Positions 1 through 7,134 of a stretch of DNA of 32,643 nucleotides are shown in pieces. Position 1 is the stretch's first letter, and each line of letters starts with the position of its first letter. The DNA comes from Deltaproteobacteria bacterium (GTDB taxonomy: Bacteria > Desulfobacterota > Desulfobacteria > Desulfobacterales > SURF-15): NCBI GenBank assembly GCA_024644775.1, contig JAHEHB010000009.1, positions 1 to 32,643 on the forward strand, written 5' to 3'. Below the pieces are notes generated by a model. The model searched no databases, was not told the DNA's origin, and saw nothing but the letters and a program-made list of their open reading frames with translations. The position numbers were made by a program, and so were the translations under genes.

Positions 1-17
1 AGGAGGCATGGCGGGTA

Positions 18-344
18 ATGAGCGAGGTGCAATGTTCAAAACTTAACGCCACATTGCTCCCCATAAAAGGGATTGGTGAAGATTTTTTTTACTTGAATGA
101 AGTTTTCTACAGTCACAAAAATTTGCTCAGTTTCGAGACGCTTTATGATTACGATTTTGATGATTATAAGTTCCAGGAAGACTCCCGCAGGAAAGAGCAA
201 AAAAATTATAAAAAAAACCCCTACAGAGGTTCGCTGTATTTAACCTGGGCACGTTTGATGATAGACGACTCTTTTAGCTATGGCGTGCTAAGCATGGTTG
301 CCGGTTACCTCTACTGTCAGCTTGATGAATATGGGAATGACTAA
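18..344 (+). CDS. hypothetical protein, possibly 5'-partial
   Basis: The product is a 108-residue soluble protein rich in Tyr, Asp and Phe (LYDYDFDDYK near residue 45) with no signal peptide or membrane segment. I do not recognise the family. An AGGAGG ribosome-binding sequence lies at 1-6, 11 bases before this ATG, which supports the start. The frame is also open to the left window edge, so the gene could begin outside. Its last 20 bases overlap the following helix-turn-helix gene, so the two are probably translated together. An unknown small protein followed by an XRE regulator is a common toxin-antitoxin layout, but nothing in this protein resembles a known toxin fold, so that reading is only an inference. 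Confidence 0.45.
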   Translation: MSEVQCSKLNATLLPIKGIGEDFFYLNEVFYSHKNLLSFETLYDYDFDDYKFQEDSRRKEQKNYKKNPYRGSLYLTWARLMIDDSFSYGVLSMVAGYLYCQLDEYGND

Positions 345-633
345 TATCGAACAAAGGGACGAATACCAGAAACTCATTTATGCACAGGTCACATCATATG
401 ACCCTGACGTCTGGTTCCCAAACGGGGTTCTGGCGGCTAATGTCAGAGGAAATCGTCTTATCAAGACTTGGCGAGAGTATTGCAAGCTTACTAAAGCAGA
501 GTTAGCTGACAAAGCAGGAATGAAGCAGTCTTCTCTGGCAAGATTGGAAAAAAGCGCCACCAGTCCAGGAAAATCCACTTCGACAAAATTGGTGAAAGCT
601 ATGGGCATTGGAATTGAACAACTCATAGATTGA
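325..633 (+). CDS. XRE/Cro-CI family helix-turn-helix protein (antitoxin-like)
   Basis: The product is about 102 residues with a C-terminal helix-turn-helix. The segment IKTWREYCKLTKAELADKAG followed by MKQSSLARLEKS is the classical HTH_3 pattern, with helix 2 (KAELADKAG) and the recognition helix (KQSSLARLE). The final VKAMGIGIEQLID matches the usual last helix of this domain. A poorly conserved N-terminal half with a DPDVWFPNGVL segment precedes it, as in short XRE antitoxins. The frame is open from a TTG at 298, but ATG codons at 325, 331 and 337 are better starts. The start overlaps the end of the preceding small gene, so the pair is probably one transcript and may be autoregulated. DNA binding is well supported; an antitoxin role is inferred from size and layout. 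Confidence 0.7.
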   Translation: MNMGMTNIEQRDEYQKLIYAQVTSYDPDVWFPNGVLAANVRGNRLIKTWREYCKLTKAELADKAGMKQSSLARLEKSATSPGKSTSTKLVKAMGIGIEQLID

Positions 634-902
634 TAGAAATGGCAAATTGATCTCGAACTTTGCTGAAGTGAATTTGCGTGCAAAATTCAGGTATTATCAT
701 TTTATTTTCGAATGCGAAACCGAATGCTGATTTTGACCCACCATGCCGAGCTCCTTGAACAGACATGCGAAAAAAATCGAATTGATCAAATTTTAGTATA
801 ATATCAATATGGCCGATAAAAGGTTTTGCATGGAAACCGTCACAATTTTACCCAAACATCAAACCGTAATCCCCAATAATTTTTAGAATTGGATTATTTA
901 TA
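634..902. other. intergenic stretch with one weak hairpin
   Basis: No gene is convincing here. An imperfect palindrome at 670-688 (GAATTTGC, two bases, GCAAAATTC) is followed by an AT-rich run and could end the upstream transcript, but it is not GC-rich and is weak as an intrinsic terminator. A TATAAT-like element at about 797-802 lacks a properly spaced -35 box. The stretch is strongly AT-rich, like the rest of the first 3.4 kb. Confidence 0.3.
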
Positions 903-1403
903 ATGCATCCGTACACATTACACCTATGCATTCTTGCTGCATTCATGATTCCGGGAGTTGCACTGTTTATTATGGAAACAATTTCACCGGAAACAGGAGG
1001 TCTGCTTTTTAGAAAATACGATGCCACCAAGCTATATTGGCTTGGCTTGATGGGTTACTCAGTCATTACGACTTTTATCGTTTTATCATTGAATCTCATT
1101 TTTAGAATCAAAAGAAAACCTTTTACCAAAAAAGCTGCCAGTTTAAGTCATATTCTTCCGGTTTTTTTTGTTTCGATGTTTATTCAACTCGGTCTGCATG
1201 ATTTGATTCAAGATATTTGGCAAGAACGAGTAAAAGGGAAAAAAAGTAAACCAAAACAAATTCATAAGAAGGTTGATAGACAGAGGCCTCCAATTCCGCG
1301 CGCACCTCTTTCAAAATATTTAATTTACAAAGAACCAGGAAAACCGATTGAGCAAAAAAAGCAGACAGCGATTGTTGAATCTGAAAATAAATTGGGAGAG
1401 TAG
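903..1403 (+). CDS. hypothetical integral membrane protein
   Basis: The product is 166 residues. Three hydrophobic segments are visible, at about residues 7-26, 46-67 and 82-100, followed by a basic, proline-rich tail (about residues 105-166, with many Lys and Arg) that should lie in the cytoplasm by the positive-inside rule. I do not recognise a family. No strong ribosome-binding site precedes the ATG, and in-frame ATGs further in could also serve. The neighbours are likewise unknown, so no pathway can be inferred. The hydrophobic pattern and the sharp switch to a charged tail make it a plausible real gene rather than a chance frame. Confidence 0.5.
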   Translation: MHPYTLHLCILAAFMIPGVALFIMETISPETGGLLFRKYDATKLYWLGLMGYSVITTFIVLSLNLIFRIKRKPFTKKAASLSHILPVFFVSMFIQLGLHDLIQDIWQERVKGKKSKPKQIHKKVDRQRPPIPRAPLSKYLIYKEPGKPIEQKKQTAIVESENKLGE

Positions 1404-1552
1404 AATCGAATAAAAACCAAACTGCTGAATAATCCGGATATAAAATCCAAATTAAACATTTCATTGAGTTACTTCCCTATTTTGATCAATATAATTCAGA
1501 GTACGATGCCTTTGAGTTCAGAAATGACCGGAGTGCGAAATTTCCGAGTGTT

Positions 1553-2056
1553 GTGATAGAACCAAAAAAATATGGTATGATATATATTGACTGTTTGGCG
1601 GAAAGTAACGGGCGTGAACGAATAGGATTAATGGAGGGTATGCAAGATATGGAACCTGGAATTTTAGAACTAATTCAAAAAAGAATGGCAACGTCCTACA
1701 ATGAGCAAATTTGGGCAGTAGCTCTTGTCGGTTCGATGAGCGGTTTTGTGATCACGCAAGTTGATCGACTCGTTGCATCAATAGATTACAAAAAAATCAG
1801 ATTAGGTATCTGGATTGTGACTTCTCTCTGCGTACTTTTCATCATTTTAAGGCACGGGGTATACTGGCATTATAATAGCATAATTGACAAAGAATTTTCT
1901 ATACTAAAAGAACTTTCTCCAACAATGACATTTTTAAGATATGTGGTTTTATTCTCGGGAGCGATTCTCTACACAAGTATCACTGCCGGCATGGCCATCG
2001 CAGCTGTTCTAATCTGTAAAAAGGCCGAAAAATTGAAGGAGGAAGCAGAAAAGTAA
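1553..2056 (+). CDS. hypothetical membrane protein, start uncertain
   Basis: From the GTG at 1553 the product is 167 residues with membrane segments at about residues 54-70, 80-100 and 126-152, ending in a charged Lys/Glu tail. ATG 1649 is a better start by ribosome-binding site: GGAGGG at 1633-1638 stands 10 bases before it and would leave a protein beginning MEPGILELIQ. The frame stays open upstream to a TAA at 1430-1432, and the extra residues (for example FIELLPYFDQYNSEYDAFEF) look protein-like. There is no ATG, GTG or TTG before 1553. The upstream part may therefore be the remains of a longer or separate gene. I do not recognise the family. Confidence 0.5.
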   Translation: MIEPKKYGMIYIDCLAESNGRERIGLMEGMQDMEPGILELIQKRMATSYNEQIWAVALVGSMSGFVITQVDRLVASIDYKKIRLGIWIVTSLCVLFIILRHGVYWHYNSIIDKEFSILKELSPTMTFLRYVVLFSGAILYTSITAGMAIAAVLICKKAEKLKEEAEK

Positions 2057-2058
2057 AT

Positions 2059-2151
2059 CACCCAACCTGTCAGCTCAGTTGACAGCCAGCGCCGGGGCGT
2101 TTCGATAGGTTAAGGTAAAATTGAAATTTATCGTTCTTATCGAATTGGGTG
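2059..2151. repeat. nested inverted repeats after the membrane-protein gene
   Basis: Several overlapping inverted repeats start three bases after the upstream stop codon. CACCCAA (2059-2065) pairs with TTGGGTG (2145-2151). AACCTGTC (2064-2071) pairs with GATAGGTT (2104-2111) through one G-U pair. CTGTCA (2067-2072) pairs perfectly with TGACAG (2080-2085), and GCGCC pairs with GGCG around 2090-2099. No T run follows, so it is a poor intrinsic terminator. AATTGGGTG recurs at 2343-2351, exactly 200 bases after its copy at 2143-2151. The outer ends resemble integron attC core boxes only loosely. Confidence 0.4.
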
Positions 2152-2196
2152 GCTGCCCTGGTTGCCTCTGACTTCATCGGTTCGAGTAACAGATAT

Positions 2197-2316
2197 ATGA
2201 AAGTCAATAAGAAATCTGCAACATATAGCGTGGCAGCAATTCTATTTGCCCTAGGATCAATAATTCTTTATGAATTATTTTCCGATGCAAAGTTAATCCC
2301 GCTTTCCATTTTTTAA
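2197..2316 (+). CDS. possible 39-residue single-span membrane peptide
   Basis: A short ATG-to-TAA frame encodes a peptide with a Lys-rich N-terminus (MKVNKKSATY), one hydrophobic segment at about residues 11-27 (VAAILFALGSIILYELF) and a short tail. The charge pattern suits a small single-pass membrane protein with its N-terminus inside. There is no clear ribosome-binding site and no recognised family. It lies between two copies of AATTGGGTG. A chance frame of this length is possible, so this is a tentative call. Confidence 0.25.
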   Translation: MKVNKKSATYSVAAILFALGSIILYELFSDAKLIPLSIF

Positions 2317-2381
2317 TAAAATCAAAATTTGCATTGAGCTTCAATTGGGTGTATTATTGCGACTCGATTGTAGATAAAATT

Positions 2382-2584
2382 ATGCAATTCGTAAGTATCA
2401 GAGATTTAAAAACAAAATCATCACAAGTTTGGAAGGAACTGGCGGGGCAAATGGAAATGATCGTGACAAGTAACGGTCGACCCATTATTCTCCGCCATAA
2501 CGGGAAGGGGTAGATATTTTTTCTCCCTCTGAATTTATTGAGTTTTATAGAAAACATAATAAAGACACAGAACCAGTTGCTTAA
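2382..2584 (+). pseudogene. Phd/YefM-family antitoxin, frameshifted
   Basis: Translation from ATG 2382 gives MQFVSIRDLKTKSSQVWKEL, then a segment with VTSNGRPIIL, ending at TAG 2511-2513. This is the Phd/YefM antitoxin pattern: an N-terminal F-V-S-x-R-D-L segment, the S-x-V-W-K-x-L helix and the V-T-x-N-G-x-P-I strand. The usual C-terminal continuation is in another frame. From GAA at 2504 it reads EGVDIFSPSEFIEFYRKHNK and on to TAA 2582-2584. A single missing base in the G run at 2502-2504 would join the two halves. The intact protein would be about 67 residues. No Doc, RelE or PIN toxin follows; the next gene is an NYN-domain protein 50 bases downstream. The break could be a real mutation or a sequencing error in a homopolymer. 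Confidence 0.7.
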
Positions 2585-2633
2585 CTCAGACGGCTAATAC
2601 CGTGAAGTGCATTAGAATCATAAAGGGAAAAAC

Positions 2634-3374
2634 ATGTCAGATGGAAAAATTGAAAAATTGGCCGTACTAATAGATGCAGATAACGCCCAGCCTTCAATTG
2701 TTGACGGGCTATTATCGGAAATCGCAAAGTATGGGACAGCGAATGTAAAAAGAATTTACGGTGATTGGACGCTGTCAGGCCTTAAGGGGTGGAAGGAAGT
2801 TCTTTTACAGTATTCAATACAGCCCATACAGCAATTTGGGTATACTTCAGGAAAAAATGCAACAGACAGTGCATTGATAATTGACGCAATGGATTTACTT
2901 TACACGGGCAAATTTGACGGTTTTTGCATCGTATCCAGCGATAGTGATTTCACTAAGTTAGCGTCAAGGATAAGGGAAACTGGTCTTTTTGTACATGGAT
3001 TCGGGGAGAGAAAAACCCCTAAAGCATTCGTTTCTGCGTGTGACAAGTTTATTTACACCGAAGTTCTGCGCTCCAAAGATGATTATAGTGAGAAAATAAG
3101 ACGAAAAACAACCGGCGAACTTAAGAAAGACACGAAACTCGTTAATTTATTAAGAAACGCGGTTGAGGCATCTTCGGACGATTCTGGTTTGGCCCATCTT
3201 GCATCCGTGGGTAGTAACATTGCCAAGCAGGCACCAGAGTTTGATCCGCGAAACTATGGTTACAAAAAGCTGGGGGAACTTGCATCAGCAACAAAGCTTT
3301 TCCAAATCGAAGAAAGAGCTGTTGGCGATGGACCCTCAAAGGCGATTTATTTAAAAGACAAAAGAAAGAAATAA
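2634..3374 (+). CDS. NYN-domain (PIN-like) protein with C-terminal OST-HTH/LOTUS domain
   Basis: The product is 246 residues. The N-terminal NYN domain (LabA/DUF88 group, PIN-like nuclease fold) covers about residues 8-145. It keeps the expected acidic residues: D14 and D16 in VLIDADN, D78 and D84 in the NATDSALIIDAMD segment, and D103 and D105 in SSDSDFTKLA. The C-terminal part, about residues 160-240 (GYKKLGELASATKLFQIEER), matches an OST-HTH/LOTUS RNA-binding domain. This two-domain layout is common in bacteria and suggests a metal-dependent RNase with an RNA-binding module; substrates are unknown. A GGGA ribosome-binding site lies 6 bases before the ATG. The broken antitoxin gene just upstream may be an old partner, but that is speculation. 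Confidence 0.85.
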   Translation: MSDGKIEKLAVLIDADNAQPSIVDGLLSEIAKYGTANVKRIYGDWTLSGLKGWKEVLLQYSIQPIQQFGYTSGKNATDSALIIDAMDLLYTGKFDGFCIVSSDSDFTKLASRIRETGLFVHGFGERKTPKAFVSACDKFIYTEVLRSKDDYSEKIRRKTTGELKKDTKLVNLLRNAVEASSDDSGLAHLASVGSNIAKQAPEFDPRNYGYKKLGELASATKLFQIEERAVGDGPSKAIYLKDKRKK

Positions 3375-3519
3375 AGGGAAAAAATATTAAGTGTAAATTA
3401 TAAAAAGTTTAATGAGTTAGCAGATATTGAAAATTGTAATGTTAATGCAATGGCATCAAAGCTAATATCTTTTTATAGAAAACGGCAAGCCACCTAATTT
3501 TACATGGATCATCCAAAAG

Positions 3520-6207
3520 CTATTTTCCGTCCAGAATCTGTCGAACAACATTTGCTATTTCCCCCCTGACAATAGGTTTCGTAAGAAAGGATTTGATACC
3601 GATTTCTTTGGCCATTTTTTTATCAATCTTCTCGCTAAATCCAGTACAAAGGATAATCGGTATATCGTAGCGGATTGTCAGAATCTCCCTTGCTAAAGCA
3701 TCACCGGTCATTTGGGGCATCGTCATATCTACAATAACAAGATCAAACTTACTCGGTTCAGCTCGGAACAGCTTCAATGCGTCTATTGGATTTGTTTTTG
3801 ATTCGACCTGATACCCAAGTCGATGTAAAATCTCCTTAGACATTTTTGTTATAGACGCTTCATCATCCACAAACATAATGTTTTCATTTCCGGTAGGAAG
3901 CTCCTCGAATTTTCTGATTTCCGGGATGGTTTCTCCCTCGATTGCTGGGAAATACAGTGTAAATGTGCTACCTTTTCCAGGTTTACTTTCAACTTTTATT
4001 GCACCCTTATATTCCTTTACGATTCCGTGAATCACAAAAAGCCCCATTCCAGTACCTTTACCTACATTTTTGGTCGTAAAATAGGGGTCAAAAATCCGAT
4101 TTTGAACTTTTGGCTCCATACCTTTTCCGGTGTCGCTTACCTTCAATTTGACATATTTGCCGGCTCTAAGATCGGGGGCAAAGCTAATATCTCTATCACT
4201 GAGTCGAACATTATCGATCATTACTTCCAGCAGACCTCCTTTCTCCTGCATGGCATGTGCGGCATTTGTGCCGAGGTTTATCATTACTTGATGAATTTGA
4301 GTCGGATTGGCAAGAATGGTATCGCAATCATCCGATATGTTCTGACGTATTTCGATGGTCGTTGGAATTGAAGCCCGCAAGAACCGCAAAGACTCTTTTA
4401 TAATAGGGGCAATTTTAAGAGGTTTGTATTCATACTGCGTATATCGACTGAAGCTCAGCAACTGTCTAATGACATCCTTTGCACGAAGACCCGCAGTTTT
4501 GATCTCTTCTAAATTGTACCGGGCAGGATTCCCCTCCGGAACATCGTCAATGGCTAATTCTGTGTTCCCGATAATGATTCCAAGAATGTTATTGAAATCA
4601 TGGGCAATCCCGCCTGCCAAGGTGCCAATTGCTTCCATTTTCTGTGCTTGTTGGAGTTGGGATTCCAGTTTTTTTTGTTCGCTGATGTCACGTAGATTGA
4701 CGACGGTATAAAACGGTTTACCTCCCTGGTCTTTATAAATAGATCCGCTAACACTTACAGGTATCATGTTTCCATTCTTAGTATATCGACGCGTTTCAAT
4801 TCCGGAAAAACGTTCTCCAGCCAGCACCTTGTTAATCATCATTTCGGTTTCCGGCCAGTTATCCTCAGGCACGAAAACATCCATTTTCTTGTTAATTCGT
4901 TCCTCTAAGGTCCAACCGAAGACCTGTTCAAAAACAGGATTAAAATAGACGACATTACCCTCGATGTCGTATACAATAACAGGATCAGGATTTGCTTCCA
5001 AAACTGTTCTGTAGCGTTTTTCGGATTCTTTCAATGCTTCTTCGGCCTTCCTCCGCTCGGTAATGTCAAGAGCAAGAGATATCACTCCGATAACATTTCC
5101 ATCATCGTCGTGAAGTGGAGAATTATTCCATTCACAGGTGATTATTTGACCTTCTTTGGTAAGATTATCATTGACGGTGTGACTCGATAGTTCCCCTTTA
5201 AGGAGAGTGTCCACAACCTCTTCGACGTGAGGTCGATCCTTGGCAGGAATAAGAAAATCAAAAAAGTTGTGCCCAATGATCTCCTCTTTGGACCAGCCAA
5301 ACACTTCTTCAGCCTCCTTGTTCCAGTCAGTAACACGAGTATCCCGATCCCAAACGACAAAAGCCAAAGGTGCGGTGTTGTATACATTGCGGAAACGTTC
5401 TTCGCTTTCTCTCAACGCCTGTTCGGCTTGCTTGCGGTCGCTTATATCGGACAAAAATGCCATACAACAAAGATCTCCTTGACAGGATACCACGGAAACA
5501 AAGATCTCCATGTCGAAAATAACACCATCTTTCCGCTTACCTTTACTCTCATAGGCAGCTGTTTGCTCGATTTCTCCGGCAAGACGTTTTCGCCTCAGCT
5601 CGGCCACCTGGGCGGTCACTTCTGGCGCCAGTATATCGTCAACCAACAAGTGTCTCAAATCGTTGGATTTGTATCTGAAAATATCGAAGAACCGTTTATT
5701 GGCAAACAGAATCTTTTCTTGCCGATAGAGGATAATCGCACTTAAGCTATTTTCCACCAGACTCCGGTAACGCTCCTCACTTTCCCGAAGCGCTTCTTCT
5801 GCCAGTTTCCTGTCCGTGATGTCGACAACAACCCCTTCAAGGTACCCACGATCAGGATAAGCAGCGGCACTTAACGCAATATGAACAACGGATCCGTCAG
5901 TACGTGCCATATCGATTTCGAACCCATCCACTCTACCCTGCAACTGAATTTGCCGAAGCAGCTCTTCACGTCGCTTAGAATCAACATAGTGCTCAGAAGT
6001 TACATATTCTGCAATGAGCTGGTCTACTGAATCATAACCCATCAATTCAGCGAGCGTTTGGTTGGCTGCAAGGAATTTGCCGTCTTCAATACAAGTCCGA
6101 TATATGCCAACCATAGCGGTCTCGAATAGATGGCGATACTTTTTCTCACTCTCCGCAAGTTCCTTTACCCTTTGTTCCAATTCTTCATAGGTGGGTTTTT
6201 GAGACAT
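3520..6207 (-). CDS. hybrid sensor histidine kinase with four PAS domains and a receiver domain
   Basis: The product is 895 residues and soluble. A short N-terminal coiled coil (PTYEELEQRVKEL), typical of Desulfobacterota PAS kinases, is followed by four PAS/PAC units at about residues 22-140, 146-262, 268-388 and 396-512. The HisKA domain has the phospho-acceptor H536 in AGGIAHDFNN. The ATPase domain keeps N644/N648, the DTGKGM box at 692-697 and GKGTGMGL at 716-723. A C-terminal receiver domain (about 775-893) has acidic D781/D782, phospho-acceptor D827 in VIVDMTMPQ and K877 in LTKP. It should sense a cytoplasmic signal and relay phosphate internally. No separate response regulator lies beside it, so its output partner is unknown. 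The HDFNN box places it in the HPK4-like group of free-standing hybrid kinases. Confidence 0.95.
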   Translation of the reverse strand: MSQKPTYEELEQRVKELAESEKKYRHLFETAMVGIYRTCIEDGKFLAANQTLAELMGYDSVDQLIAEYVTSEHYVDSKRREELLRQIQLQGRVDGFEIDMARTDGSVVHIALSAAAYPDRGYLEGVVVDITDRKLAEEALRESEERYRSLVENSLSAIILYRQEKILFANKRFFDIFRYKSNDLRHLLVDDILAPEVTAQVAELRRKRLAGEIEQTAAYESKGKRKDGVIFDMEIFVSVVSCQGDLCCMAFLSDISDRKQAEQALRESEERFRNVYNTAPLAFVVWDRDTRVTDWNKEAEEVFGWSKEEIIGHNFFDFLIPAKDRPHVEEVVDTLLKGELSSHTVNDNLTKEGQIITCEWNNSPLHDDDGNVIGVISLALDITERRKAEEALKESEKRYRTVLEANPDPVIVYDIEGNVVYFNPVFEQVFGWTLEERINKKMDVFVPEDNWPETEMMINKVLAGERFSGIETRRYTKNGNMIPVSVSGSIYKDQGGKPFYTVVNLRDISEQKKLESQLQQAQKMEAIGTLAGGIAHDFNNILGIIIGNTELAIDDVPEGNPARYNLEEIKTAGLRAKDVIRQLLSFSRYTQYEYKPLKIAPIIKESLRFLRASIPTTIEIRQNISDDCDTILANPTQIHQVMINLGTNAAHAMQEKGGLLEVMIDNVRLSDRDISFAPDLRAGKYVKLKVSDTGKGMEPKVQNRIFDPYFTTKNVGKGTGMGLFVIHGIVKEYKGAIKVESKPGKGSTFTLYFPAIEGETIPEIRKFEELPTGNENIMFVDDEASITKMSKEILHRLGYQVESKTNPIDALKLFRAEPSKFDLVIVDMTMPQMTGDALAREILTIRYDIPIILCTGFSEKIDKKMAKEIGIKSFLTKPIVRGEIANVVRQILDGK

Positions 6208-6470
6208 TTTTTAAAACCTGTATCGGATGGGAATTAAGAGATGGATTTAACTTAAAGCCTGCTTTTTTCTGATATAGAAAGTCATTCTATTTTTATAAAA
6301 TTTATTGGAATTTTGCAAGGTAGGGGCATAATGATACCTTAAAGTTTATTCGGTTTAAGATTACGATGTGTTGAACAGATAAATTCATCCAGAAAATTCC
6401 AGTTTAGGGTGACGACTTCTGCTATCGTACATCAAAATATCTTCATTGAACACGAAACAATATCAATCGT
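6208..6470. other. intergenic region upstream of the hybrid kinase
   Basis: This AT-rich region should hold the promoter of the hybrid kinase and the 3' end of the ECF operon transcript, since both are on the minus strand. An AT-rich hairpin (CTTAAA at 6338-6343 with TTTAAG at 6354-6359) is the only visible structure. It is too weak to call a terminator. No gene is supported here. Confidence 0.3.
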
Positions 6471-7130
6471 TTACTCTATCACTATAAAAACCAATACCAG
6501 CAAAAAGCCGACTCCAATTATCACCCAATCCCGGCCCCGCATTTCATACTCTTTTAGGAAGGTTCGCCCGGGACGACCGAAACCGCGTGCTTCCATCGCT
6601 TCGGCCAATTCCTCTGCCAGTTGAAAAGCTTGAATCAGAGTGGGACCAAAAAACGCCGGATAGTGTCGCAACGCAACCCAGCCAGGCTCGAGAGGGATAC
6701 CACGCGCTCGCTGGGCATCCAACACATTTTTCACTTTACGGCCCATCATCGGGACAAATTGTAAGGAAGTACTCATCACAAACGCGATCGTATAGGGCAG
6801 CCCGATTTTGACCAATGAATTTGCCATATCTTCAGGTGCCGTTGTGCTGAAAAAGGCGAAAAATACGGAAGTAAGCGCCAACAGCTTTACGGCTGAAAAA
6901 ACGGCGGCACTAAAATCAACGGACCACCATATCACTGCACCGAAAAATAACGACATGGGGATGACCAATCTTGCCCACCGCAAATATTCTCTTATTTTTC
7001 CAATGGCAATGATAAACAGAAATAGGAATCCATAAGAGATTGTAAGCCATGGAATTCGGCCCACAGACACCACACACGCTGCATAAAATAAGGCCAGAAT
7101 AAGTTTTGTACGAGGGTCTAATTGTTCCAT
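6471..7130 (-). CDS. ecfT: energy-coupling factor transporter transmembrane protein EcfT (CbiQ family)
   Basis: The product is the membrane T component that links the ATPase to the substrate-binding S component of an ECF vitamin transporter. It begins MEQLDPRTKLIL, the usual EcfT opening, and has about five or six hydrophobic segments. The coupling region carries two Ala-Arg-Gly motifs, QRARGIPLE and MEARGFGRPG, which dock into the ATPases. I chose the ATG at 7130, four bases after the stop of the ATPase gene. In-frame ATGs at 7160 and 7199 would overlap that gene and add residues absent from typical family members. The chosen product is 219 residues, close to the short end of the family. It is the last gene of the thiW-ecfA-ecfT operon. 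Confidence 0.93.
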   Translation of the reverse strand: MEQLDPRTKLILALFYAACVVSVGRIPWLTISYGFLFLFIIAIGKIREYLRWARLVIPMSLFFGAVIWWSVDFSAAVFSAVKLLALTSVFFAFFSTTAPEDMANSLVKIGLPYTIAFVMSTSLQFVPMMGRKVKNVLDAQRARGIPLEPGWVALRHYPAFFGPTLIQAFQLAEELAEAMEARGFGRPGRTFLKEYEMRGRDWVIIGVGFLLVLVFIVIE

Positions 7131-7134
7131 TGTT

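Noticed and set aside
2354..2557. Minus-strand 67-codon frame
   Set aside because: It is the opposite strand of the Phd/YefM remnant, which has clear family motifs on the plus strand.
3375..3497. Frame that stays open for about 40 codons after the NYN stop codon
   Set aside because: There is no usable start codon after the TAA, and an open stretch of this length is not rare by chance. Read-through is not supported by anything visible.
5227..5745. 172-codon plus-strand frame inside the hybrid kinase
   Set aside because: It lies wholly opposite the well-supported PAS domains and has no recognisable protein features.
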